Below, one piece after another: positions 24,790-32,654 of a DNA stretch of 64,000 nucleotides. The notes under the pieces are model-generated. The model did not search any database, had not been told where the DNA came from, and worked only from the letters and a program-made list of their open reading frames with translations. Where the stretch lies: NCBI RefSeq assembly GCF_036084755.1, contig NZ_CP107968.1:372001-436000 (forward strand). The letters are read 5' to 3'. Origin of the DNA: Streptomyces sp. NBC_00370. Lineage in GTDB: Bacteria; Actinomycetota; Actinomycetes; Streptomycetales; Streptomycetaceae. The position numbers were made by a program, and so were the translations under genes. Numbering within the stretch: position 1 is the stretch's first letter; each line of letters starts with the position of its first letter.

Positions 24790-26850
24790 TCACACTCCCC
24801 CGGCGACGAGCAGCAGGCTCGCGTGGGCGCCCAGCGTCCAGTGTGTGTCGCCGCAGAGGGGTTCCTCACCCACCTCGTGTCCGTCCTGGTGGGCCGGGGA
24901 GCCGGTGTCGGCGAAGACATGCCATCGCAGACCGGGCGGCGGCTCGGGAAGTCGTACGGTCCGTTCGGAGCCACCCGCGTTGACCGCCAGGTAGACACAG
25001 TCCGCGGGAGCGTCGTCACGGTCCTCGTGGAGCATCGCAGCGAGCAGCGTCGAGCCCTCCGACCAGTCCGGTTCCCACGGCTCCTCCCCGTGCCAGCTGA
25101 CCGGGGGGCAGGGCGCGCCGGGCGCGACCCGGCTGTCCGGATGTACGGTGCGGCGGAGCACCGGGTGCGCGTGGCGCAGCGCTATGGCGCGCCGGGTGAA
25201 GCCGAGGAGCCCGGCATGCGCGACGCGGTGGTTCCAGTCGACCCAGCCGAGCGGGCCGTCCTGGCCGTAGGTGTTGTTGTTGCCGTGCTGGGTGCGTCCG
25301 AATTCGTCGCCGGCCAGGATCATGGGCACGCCGTGACTCGCCAGGAGCAACAGGAGAGCGTTGCGGGCCTGCTGGGCGCGCAGCCGCAGGACGGCGGGGT
25401 CGTCGGTGGGGCCTTCGTGTCCGCAGTTCCAGCTCTCCTCGTCCGGGATGCCGTCCTTTCCGTCCTCGCCGTTGGGCTCGTTGTGGCGGTGGTCGTAGGA
25501 GGTCCAGTCGGCCAGGGTCAGCCCGTCGTGGCAGGTGATGTAGTTGACCGAGGCGGTGGCGCCGCGTTCCCGATAGAGGTCGGGTGAGCCGACCAGCCGG
25601 GTGGCGAACTCTCCCGCCGAGCCGGGCCGGCCCAGGAGGAAGCGCCGGATGGCGTCGCGGTAGCGCATGTTCCATTCGCTCCACCGCCCGTAGGCGGGGA
25701 AGGAGCCGATTTGGTGGACGCCGGCGGCGTCCGTTGCCTCGGCGATGAGCACGCAGTGAGCCAGGGCCGGGTCGCGAGCGATGGCCTCGACGAGCGGTGG
25801 GTCGGACAGCGGCCGGCCGTCGGTCCCCCGGGTGAGGATGGCCGCCATGTCGAACCGGAAGCCGTCGACGCGGTACTCGGTGGCCCAGTGGCGCAGGCTG
25901 TCCAGGATGAGGGTGCGGGTCACCGGGTGGTTGCAGTTGACGGTGTTGCCGGTGGCGGTGAGGTTGAGGGGGCGGCCCGCGTCGTCCAGCAGGTAGTAGG
26001 CGGACTCGTCCAGGCCGCGCAGGGACAGGGTGGGGCCGCGGTGGTCGCCCTCGGCCGTGTGGTTGTACACGACGTCGAGAATGACCGCGATGCCTGCCGC
26101 GTGCATCGCTTTGACCAGCGACTTCAGCTCGCGGGAGGCGTCTCCCTGGCCGGTTCGCGACGCGTAGCCCGCTTTTGGCGCGAAGAAGCCGACGCTGTTG
26201 TAGCCCCAGAAGTTGCGCAGTGGCTTGCCGGTAGCCGGCGACACGAACGTGTTGTCCGTCTCGTCGAACTCGAAGACGGGCAGCAACTCGACGCAGTTGA
26301 CGCCGAGTTCCCTCAGGTACGGGATCTTTTCGCGCAGGCCGGCGTACGTACCCGGGGAGGTCACCGCGGCGGAGGCGTGCCGGGTGTACCCCCGCACGTG
26401 TGTCTCGTAGATGATCAGGTCGCCGTGCGGAATGCGCGGCGGGCGGTCGTCGCCCCAGTCGAAGTCGGTCGGGGCGACGGCGGACCGGTAGCGGGGGCGT
26501 TGGCCCCACTCCCCCGCACCGGTCAACTCCGTGGCGTAGGGGTCGAGCAGGACGGGCGAGAGTCCGCCGGAGGTGTACGCGACGCGGTAGCCGTAATGGA
26601 AGCGGTCGGTGTCCAGTCGCCGCACGGTGGCGGTGAACAGCGTGCCGAACCGGCCGCCTTCGGGGAACGGCAGTTCGGCGACGATAGTGCCGTCCACCGC
26701 GTCCATGAGCACCAGCCACGCGGCGCGTGCGCCGTTGGCGTGGAAGGCGAAGTTGACGCCGCCGGGCACGGGGCTCGCGCCGAGCGGCCAGGCCCGCCCG
26801 GCGGCGATGTGCCACCGGGCGGAGGCCGGGAGAAGATCGCTGGTGACCAT
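24790..26850 (-). CDS. glgX: Glycogen debranching enzyme GlgX (isoamylase-type, GH13)
   Basis: A 686-residue isoamylase-type glucan debranching enzyme that cleaves alpha-1,6 branches. An N-terminal CBM48 domain starts at PLGASPVPGGVNFAFHA. In the GH13 barrel the nucleophile is D334 (DGFRFDMAA) and the acid/base is E371 (LIAEATDA). The third acidic residue is in TCHDGLTLADW. GDEFGRTQHGNNNTYGQD is a GlgX signature. Cytosolic. It is the last gene of a six-gene minus-strand operon, 13 bases after the AGE-like gene, and lies next to the divergent GlgE pathway genes, so it may trim GlgE-made glucan. No branching enzyme gene is present in the window. Confidence 0.93.
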   Translation of the reverse strand: MVTSDLLPASARWHIAAGRAWPLGASPVPGGVNFAFHANGARAAWLVLMDAVDGTIVAELPFPEGGRFGTLFTATVRRLDTDRFHYGYRVAYTSGGLSPVLLDPYATELTGAGEWGQRPRYRSAVAPTDFDWGDDRPPRIPHGDLIIYETHVRGYTRHASAAVTSPGTYAGLREKIPYLRELGVNCVELLPVFEFDETDNTFVSPATGKPLRNFWGYNSVGFFAPKAGYASRTGQGDASRELKSLVKAMHAAGIAVILDVVYNHTAEGDHRGPTLSLRGLDESAYYLLDDAGRPLNLTATGNTVNCNHPVTRTLILDSLRHWATEYRVDGFRFDMAAILTRGTDGRPLSDPPLVEAIARDPALAHCVLIAEATDAAGVHQIGSFPAYGRWSEWNMRYRDAIRRFLLGRPGSAGEFATRLVGSPDLYRERGATASVNYITCHDGLTLADWTSYDHRHNEPNGEDGKDGIPDEESWNCGHEGPTDDPAVLRLRAQQARNALLLLLASHGVPMILAGDEFGRTQHGNNNTYGQDGPLGWVDWNHRVAHAGLLGFTRRAIALRHAHPVLRRTVHPDSRVAPGAPCPPVSWHGEEPWEPDWSEGSTLLAAMLHEDRDDAPADCVYLAVNAGGSERTVRLPEPPPGLRWHVFADTGSPAHQDGHEVGEEPLCGDTHWTLGAHASLLLVAGGV

Positions 26851-26863
26851 GGTGTGGGCCCCC

Positions 26864-28690
26864 TTAATGTCGCACCGGACGCAGCCGTGCCTTTACCCGC
26901 AGCCGTTGGTCGCTCGCGGGCAGGCGTACCGCCATCGTCTCGGCGTCGAAGTCGTGGTAGGGCGCCCCGTCGATCAGCACCTGGTCCAGGACGACGTGGC
27001 CCGACGGGAAGACGTCGGGGGCGACGCGCAGCAGGCCGTCCGGGAAGCGGGCGCCGGGTTCGGGGCAGAAGTACAGGTCGAGCGGTTCACGGTTGATCAG
27101 GAGCTGGGTGTACACCTCGGCCAGAAAGCAGAGTTCGGCCTTGTGGTACATGGCCATGGCATGGCTGCCCTTGAGCCGCTCGTTGCCGACGAGGAACGGC
27201 ATGCCTTGGGCCAGGACGGTGAAGAAGACTCCGCCTTCGTCGTGGTCGAGGAAGAAGGCGTTGTAGAAGGCGGAGGATTCCCGTGCGTGGGTGAGGAAGT
27301 CCTCCCGGTTCGTGCTGCCGGCCAGGATCAGGTAGGCGAGGATCGCCTGCTCCTGCTGCCACCACGTCTTGCGGTCGTGCCAGACGAAGGGGTGGCGTCC
27401 GTTCTGTGCGCGTCGCTCCAGCACGTCGTACCAGCCGCCGCGCTGCGCGTCTCGGCCCACGCCGGGCATGGTGCTGCCGATGTGCTCGGCCAGCGCCCGG
27501 TACTCCCTTTTGGGCAGCGTGCCCTGCATCCGCATGAGGTTCCACGCGATCTTGAGGTTGTGGCCCACCACCGCGCGGTCCCGCTGCCAGCCCCACTCGC
27601 GGTCCGGCGTCCAGTCCGCGTGGAACCTCTCCTGGACGAAGGGGCTGGTGTCGTCGGGCATGTGTGTGACGATCATGTCGAACGTGTGCTCAAGCATGTC
27701 GCGGTAGCGCTTTTCGCCGGTCGCCAGGAACAGGTTGAACAGATAGGCCGGCGCGTGGTCACCGACCGAGTTCCAGTTCTTCCGGGCGCGGTTCGGACCG
27801 AGACTCTCGTGGTGGGCGCTGAGCGTGACCGGGTCGATGTGGGAGTAGTACCCGCCCAACTGCCGGTCGGCGAAGTACTTCTCGAACAGCCGGACGGTGC
27901 CGTCGATGTCCGTGAGGATCCGCGGGGAGCCGGTCAGGCGATAGGTCTGGGTGAGACCGACCAGGGCGTAGATCTGCTCGTAGGCGGGGATGGCTTGGTA
28001 GTCGTCACCGAACTCGGAGGCGAAGAGCTGGTGTTCACGGCCGCCCGTGACATCGATGCCGTGGTACCAGTACACGACGCCTTCGTCCGGGTCGACGAAG
28101 CGCATGTGGTCGTGGAGGTAGCGTGCCCCCTTTTCGGCGACTTCGAGAGACTTCTCGTCGCCGGTCAGCATGTATGCGCTGGCCATGCCGTAGACCATGC
28201 GGGAGATGGTGTCCGTCTCCTGGACGTGCTGCTCGGTCTTGCCTCCGGTGCCGCTGATCACCGTCCGGTAGTCCCCGAAGTCGACGGGAGCCTCGCCGAA
28301 CTGGGAGCGCCGGTAGAAGTCCGCGATGCGGGCCAGTTGCTCGCGCCACCAGCCGGGGCGCTCGAAGGGCCAGCCGGCGCCGTCCTCGTCGCCGACGAAG
28401 ATCAGTTGTGCCGCCTGGAATCGCAGGCCGCCCGCTTCGGGGTACACCGGCCCGTAACAGAAGAGGAACGTGCCGGGCCGCAGCAACTCGTGCAGGTGGC
28501 CGCTGACGTCGTCGTACGGCTCGCCCAGGTTCCGCAGCCGCTGCCCGTGTGTGGTGTCGGTCAGGTGGACGATCACCCGCCGGTCGTCGAGAGTGCGGAG
28601 GTCGAGTTCGGAACCGCGCCGTTCGACCACGTAGCCGGCGGTGGTTTCGGAGAAGGAGAACGGGATCTTCGCGGACGCGGGCGTGGTCAT
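26864..28690 (-). CDS. AGE-family epimerase/isomerase-like protein with extra N-terminal domain
   Basis: A 608-residue protein whose C-terminal 450 residues form an (alpha/alpha)6-barrel pattern of N-acylglucosamine 2-epimerase-like enzymes: repeated aromatic/histidine segments such as YYSHIDPVTLSAHHES, RAVVGHNLKIAWNLMRM, HDRKTWWQQEQAILAYL and FFLDHDEGGVFFTVL. The first ~120 residues (IPFSFSETTAGYVVERRG then RTLDDRRVIVHLTDTTHGQR) make a separate beta-rich domain that I do not recognise. ATG at 28690 overlaps the stop of the DJ-1 gene (ATGA) with AGGAGG in front. Its neighbours suggest it acts on a sugar or oligosaccharide, but the substrate is unknown. Confidence 0.75.
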   Translation of the reverse strand: MTTPASAKIPFSFSETTAGYVVERRGSELDLRTLDDRRVIVHLTDTTHGQRLRNLGEPYDDVSGHLHELLRPGTFLFCYGPVYPEAGGLRFQAAQLIFVGDEDGAGWPFERPGWWREQLARIADFYRRSQFGEAPVDFGDYRTVISGTGGKTEQHVQETDTISRMVYGMASAYMLTGDEKSLEVAEKGARYLHDHMRFVDPDEGVVYWYHGIDVTGGREHQLFASEFGDDYQAIPAYEQIYALVGLTQTYRLTGSPRILTDIDGTVRLFEKYFADRQLGGYYSHIDPVTLSAHHESLGPNRARKNWNSVGDHAPAYLFNLFLATGEKRYRDMLEHTFDMIVTHMPDDTSPFVQERFHADWTPDREWGWQRDRAVVGHNLKIAWNLMRMQGTLPKREYRALAEHIGSTMPGVGRDAQRGGWYDVLERRAQNGRHPFVWHDRKTWWQQEQAILAYLILAGSTNREDFLTHARESSAFYNAFFLDHDEGGVFFTVLAQGMPFLVGNERLKGSHAMAMYHKAELCFLAEVYTQLLINREPLDLYFCPEPGARFPDGLLRVAPDVFPSGHVVLDQVLIDGAPYHDFDAETMAVRLPASDQRLRVKARLRPVRH

Positions 28691-29325
28691 GCCGCCTCCT
28701 GTTCCGGCACGGATCGCGCCGCCTGCTCGGCGGACTCGTCCAGGAGTTCGATCACGGCACGGGCGAGGAGGTGGCATTCGGCCACCGTGCGTCCGGTCAC
28801 CAGATCGTTGTCGGCGACGACGTCCTGGTTGGTGTAGACGGCCCCCATGTTGCGGACGTCGCCGACCAGGTTGTTGTGGCAGGTGACGGGGCGCCCGGCG
28901 ATCAGCTCAGGGGCCGCCGAGAGCAGTGACAGCGCATGGCAGGAGAACGCCTTGAGCAACCTGGGCAGTCGGAAGGCACGGCGCATCAAGTCGATCGCGG
29001 GCGCGGGTGTGTTCACGTCCTCACTGAAGCGGAGCCGGTCGGAGACCATGCCGGAGGGGACCAGCAGGGCGGAGTAACGGGAGAGTTCGGTGTAGTCGAG
29101 CTCTTCGAGGTCGCCGCTGACGGTGAGCGGTGCGCGCTGCTCGTGCCCGGTGAAGGTGAGTGAGGGATTTCCCCACAGCCTGGTGAGCAGGACGACCTCG
29201 GCGCCCTCCTCCGCGAACCGGTGCTGGTAGTAGGAGATCTCCTCTTCCACGAAGTCGCTCTCGACGAGGATCCCGATGCGCCGGCCGTCCAGTCGTGGGC
29301 GCGGCATGACGAGGCTGGGGGGCAT
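28687..29325 (-). CDS. DJ-1/PfpI-family protein (second copy in operon)
   Basis: A 212-residue class I glutamine amidotransferase-like protein of the DJ-1/PfpI type. It begins with GRRIGILVESDFVEEEISYYQHRFAEEGAEVVLLT. The nucleophile elbow is AFSCHALSLLS with C129-H130. DJ-1 relatives act as glyoxalase III, deglycase or amidase-like enzymes or chaperones. The elbow lacks the usual G after the Cys-His, so an altered function is possible. Its start is 92 bases downstream of the NTF2-like gene, and its stop overlaps the AGE-like start. It is clearly different in sequence from the other DJ-1 protein of this operon. Confidence 0.82.
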   Translation of the reverse strand: MPPSLVMPRPRLDGRRIGILVESDFVEEEISYYQHRFAEEGAEVVLLTRLWGNPSLTFTGHEQRAPLTVSGDLEELDYTELSRYSALLVPSGMVSDRLRFSEDVNTPAPAIDLMRRAFRLPRLLKAFSCHALSLLSAAPELIAGRPVTCHNNLVGDVRNMGAVYTNQDVVADNDLVTGRTVAECHLLARAVIELLDESAEQAARSVPEQEAA

Positions 29326-29416
29326 GGTGTCTTCCTTGGCTGGTCGGTGGACGGAGAAAGGGCGGGCCCGGCACGGAACACGTGCGACGGGCCCGCCCGG
29401 TGGTTCACGTGCGTGC

Positions 29417-29869
29417 CTACACCAGTGCGGCGGAGGCCGGGGTGAGCGAGGGCTCGGGGTGCAGTCCGGTGACGGTGATGACGCGGATCCGGGGGACCCC
29501 GTCGCACAGCACCACCCACCATTCCTGGCTGAGGTGGCCGGCTTCGGGGGACGGGGAGGTGACGACCACCTGGGCGTGCACGGGCGAGGTGAGCGTCACC
29601 TCCAGGACTCCGCCGCCGAGCGGGAGACCGGTGAGCAGGTGGTGGGCGCCGTCCCGGCACCACTGGGTGAACTCTTCGACGCCGCGTACGATGCGCTCCG
29701 GCAGTTCCAGGCGCATCCCGTTGGCGAGGTGGGCGGTGAGTTCTTCCGGAACGGCGCCGCCGCGCAGTCTGCGCAGCCAGTCCCGGACCAGGTTCTCGGC
29801 CTTCGACGCGGTGAGGGCGAGACCTTGCGAGTCGGCACGCGGCGGTGCCTCGGTCGATGTCACGGACAT
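29417..29869 (-). CDS. NTF2-like small protein coupled to the ThDP enzyme
   Basis: A 150-residue protein with an NTF2/SnoaL-like pattern: an N-terminal helix (NLVRDWLRRLRGGAVPEELTAHL), LELPERIVRGVEEFTQWCRD, then alternating strands (VLEVTLTSPVHAQVVVTSPS, HLSQEWWVVLCDGVPRIRVITVTGL). ATG at 29869 lies inside the stop of the ThDP-enzyme gene (ATGA), so the two are translationally coupled and may form a complex. No catalytic residues can be assigned. It could be a small isomerase/lyase-like partner or a structural subunit. Confidence 0.7.
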   Translation of the reverse strand: MSVTSTEAPPRADSQGLALTASKAENLVRDWLRRLRGGAVPEELTAHLANGMRLELPERIVRGVEEFTQWCRDGAHHLLTGLPLGGGVLEVTLTSPVHAQVVVTSPSPEAGHLSQEWWVVLCDGVPRIRVITVTGLHPEPSLTPASAALV

Positions 29870-31476
29870 CAGTCCACCACCAGATCTACGAGGAACGGGC
29901 CGTTGTGGGCCCACATCTGCGTGATGGCGTCTTCGATCTGATCGCGCTTCTCGACCCGGCGGGCCGTGACTCCCAGGGACTCGCTCAGGGCGGTGAAGTC
30001 GATGGCGGGCCGGCTCAGGTCGAAGGCGTCCGGGACGGAATGGGGGGCGATGCCCTGCTCGGCCCAGTACTCCCCGATGTTCAGGTCGAGGAGCCGGTAG
30101 CGTCCGTTGTTGCAGATCACGAACTTGGCGTCGATGCCTTCGCGGGCCGCGGTCCAGAGCGCCTGGAAGGTGTACATGCTGCCGCCGTCACCGGTAAAGC
30201 CGATCACGGGTAGTTCCGGGCGGGCCAGTTTGAGTCCGAGCGCGCCGGGGATCCCTACGCCGAGTGATCCTCCGCGCGTCTGGAAGAAGCGGCCGGGCTG
30301 TCGTGGCGGCAGATGGGTGGCGAGCGGGCCACCGGAGGTGAGCGCCTCGTCGAACACCGCCAGCCCCGCCGGGGACCGCTCGGCCAGGACCCTGGCGAAG
30401 GTCTCCATCAAAGGCTCGTCGTCCGGCGCCGGCAGTGGCCTGGCGAGCGGCGGCGACGGAGGGACGATCCGTGGCCCTGGGCCCAGTGCCCGGCCGAGGT
30501 CGGCGAGGGCGAGTGCGGGGTCCGCGACCAGACCGACGTCGACGGGGAAGTTCTTCGCGATCTCGTAGGCGTCCAGGTCGATGTGGACGATCCGGGTGCC
30601 GTCGGCGAAGGGACTTCCCAGGTGCGGGAAGACCTCGGGGAACACATAGGTGCCGACGACGAGCACGGCGTCGGCGTCCGCGACGACCCGGGCGCTGTCC
30701 TTGCCGAACATGTGCCCGGTCAGCCCGGCGTAGAGCGGATGGCGGGTGTCGAAGTTGACCTCGGACGAGTTGACACCCCACACGCGGGCCCCCAACCGCT
30801 CGGCGACTGCGGTGAGTTGTTCCTGCGCACCGCTGGCTGCGATGCCGTCGCCCATGAGGATCACCGGCCGGCGCGCGTCGCGAAGCAGCCGGGCCGCCTC
30901 TTCGACGGCCTGCGGTGCCGGCGCGGACCGCGTGTCGGGGAGGGACGTGGGTGTCGCCGGTTCCGTCGTCATCTCGTCCATGACGTCCGCGGGCAGGACG
31001 ACGACGACCGGGCCGCGCGGCGGGGTCATGGCGATCTTCACCGCCCTGCGCAGGACCCGTAGCGTGGACCGCGGATCGACCACCCTGGTGGCGTACTTGG
31101 TCACAGGATCGGCCATGGCCACCAGGTCGGCGGCCATCTGCCCGTCCATGGCGTCGTAGCGTATGCCCGCCTCACCCACGAGCACCACCAGCGGTGAACC
31201 GCCCCGCTTCGCCTGATAGAGCATGCCGATACCGTTGCCGAGTCCCACTCCGCTGTGCAGTTGGACGAGGCCCGGACGCTGGGTGGCGCGGGCGTAGCCG
31301 TCGGCCATACCGACGGCCACGCCCTCGTGCAGCGCCAGGACGTAGGAGAGGTCGCCGGCGCGGTCGCCCTCGTCGAGGAAGCCCTGCTCCACCGTCCCTG
31401 GATTGCCGAACATGTAGCTGATGCCGTCAGCCGCGAATTGCTCGAAGATTGCGGATTTCCCAGGCCTGGCAGGCAT
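29869..31476 (-). CDS. ThDP-dependent enzyme (benzoylformate decarboxylase/acetolactate synthase-like)
   Basis: A 535-residue thiamine-diphosphate enzyme with the three domains in order: N-terminal PYR domain with the catalytic glutamate E51 (ALHEGVAVGMADGYARA), a central Rossmann-like domain (RRPVILMGDGIAASGA), and the C-terminal PP domain with the cofactor motif FTGDGGSMYTFQALWTAAREG ending in VICNN. The short linker and lack of an FAD-contact signature favour a 2-keto acid decarboxylase or lyase such as benzoylformate decarboxylase over acetolactate synthase. Ribosome site AAGGA. Second gene of the operon, 30 bases after the first DJ-1 gene. The substrate is not deducible. Confidence 0.88.
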   Translation of the reverse strand: MPARPGKSAIFEQFAADGISYMFGNPGTVEQGFLDEGDRAGDLSYVLALHEGVAVGMADGYARATQRPGLVQLHSGVGLGNGIGMLYQAKRGGSPLVVLVGEAGIRYDAMDGQMAADLVAMADPVTKYATRVVDPRSTLRVLRRAVKIAMTPPRGPVVVVLPADVMDEMTTEPATPTSLPDTRSAPAPQAVEEAARLLRDARRPVILMGDGIAASGAQEQLTAVAERLGARVWGVNSSEVNFDTRHPLYAGLTGHMFGKDSARVVADADAVLVVGTYVFPEVFPHLGSPFADGTRIVHIDLDAYEIAKNFPVDVGLVADPALALADLGRALGPGPRIVPPSPPLARPLPAPDDEPLMETFARVLAERSPAGLAVFDEALTSGGPLATHLPPRQPGRFFQTRGGSLGVGIPGALGLKLARPELPVIGFTGDGGSMYTFQALWTAAREGIDAKFVICNNGRYRLLDLNIGEYWAEQGIAPHSVPDAFDLSRPAIDFTALSESLGVTARRVEKRDQIEDAITQMWAHNGPFLVDLVVD

Positions 31477-31506
31477 AGCGGGAATCCTTTCCGAAGGTAG
31501 GGGATA

Positions 31507-32334
31507 TTACCAGCCGTAGCGGCGCAGACCGTCTTCCAAGGTCTCCACCAGCTTTTCTCCGCCGAGAATCGAGTCCGGCGTCGAACGGGCCGTCACGAAG
31601 GGATAATCGACAAGGACAGACGTCTCCTTGCCCACATTCCCGTGGAACGCTCCTTCCGGCCCCGTGGCGTCCCGCAGGATGTACTCGAGCGGGTACGGCG
31701 GCGGGCCCATGTTGAAGTCCACCCCGATGAATCCAGTGCCGTCCTTGTAGTCGTACTCCTTGGGGTGACCGGTGACGTGCCTGCCCCACAGGATGCTCTC
31801 GCGGCTTTCCAGATCGCGAGCGAAGGCGAGGACGGCCACGCCGTAGCACTCGGCGAGGATCGGCTTGTCGGCGGCGGTGAAGGCGAGAACCACCTCGTGC
31901 AGCCGCTCGTTGTTGGCAAGGTCCACGATGGGGCCGGAGCCGCCGACGATGACGAGGGCATCGAAGCCCGACACCAGGTCGGTCAGCGAGGAGTCGAGTC
32001 GGCGGTGATAGTTCTCCAGCTCACGCAGGTGGTTCAGGGAGCTGTAATAGGGGCGCTCCGGCACCAGGTCCTGCAGGCTCAGCGGGTTGTCCAGGCGGGA
32101 GGACGCGTCGAGCTCGGACGCCCGGCGTGCCATGTCCCGAGTGGTGACCGACCTGCCCAGCGGAGGGTCGATGTACTCCGGGTCGACGCTCGGCGGGAGC
32201 GCCTGCGCCCGCTTCCCGGTCGGCGTCATGAACGTCACCTGGTAGCGGTGCTTGTCGAAGGCCTCGATCGGGCCGACGAGTTCCTCCCCCCAATAACCGT
32301 ACTCGGACAGGACGACAAGAATCCTCTTCGACAT
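31507..32334 (-). CDS. DJ-1/PfpI-family protein (first gene of the operon)
   Basis: A 275-residue DJ-1/PfpI protein, longer than the core family. Motifs: KRILVVLSEYGYWGEELVGP at the start, with the glutamate that pairs with the nucleophile, VIVGGSGPIVDL, and the nucleophile elbow ILAECYGVAVLAF with C163. The end DYPFVTARSTPDSILGGEKLVETLEDGLRRYG is typical of the HSP31/glyoxalase-III branch. This suggests work on reactive alpha-keto aldehydes, but a different substrate is possible given the Y in place of the usual H after the Cys. First gene of a minus operon, start preceded by GGAG. Confidence 0.85.
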   Translation of the reverse strand: MSKRILVVLSEYGYWGEELVGPIEAFDKHRYQVTFMTPTGKRAQALPPSVDPEYIDPPLGRSVTTRDMARRASELDASSRLDNPLSLQDLVPERPYYSSLNHLRELENYHRRLDSSLTDLVSGFDALVIVGGSGPIVDLANNERLHEVVLAFTAADKPILAECYGVAVLAFARDLESRESILWGRHVTGHPKEYDYKDGTGFIGVDFNMGPPPYPLEYILRDATGPEGAFHGNVGKETSVLVDYPFVTARSTPDSILGGEKLVETLEDGLRRYGW

Positions 32335-32654
32335 TATCTTCTCCGTCGTTTGCGGAAGGAGATACCTTCCGGAATGCTCCGCGATCTCGGGGATTCACGT
32401 CCCTGCTGCGGGCCATTCGAGTAGAGCAGGACGGCCGACGGGCAAGCAACAGCACCGGCCCCCGATGAGGCCACTTCGGCAAGTTAACCCAGTGGCGGGA
32501 GAGGCAATCCCGCATTCCCGCACGGCATGGATCAGGAGACTTGCACGAGTTGACGCAGTGCAATCGGTCCGGCCGACAAAAAGCGGTCCTGCGTGGTCCG
32601 GCTCTGCAGAATTACCCGAGGTATTCGCAGGTTCTTGTGGAAGGAGTGGGAGCA
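32335..32654. promoter_or_regulatory. Divergent promoter region between the DJ-1/ThDP operon and glgE
   Basis: A 320-base region without a gene. Close to the minus-strand operon is the dyad CGGAAGG-AGATA-CCTTCCG (32353-32371), about 20 bases before the DJ-1 ATG and either an operator or a leader hairpin. Nearer glgE is GAGTTGACGCAGTG at 32548-32561, a good -35-like TTGACG for the plus strand. No regulator gene is nearby, so both operons may answer to a distant regulator. Confidence 0.5.
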
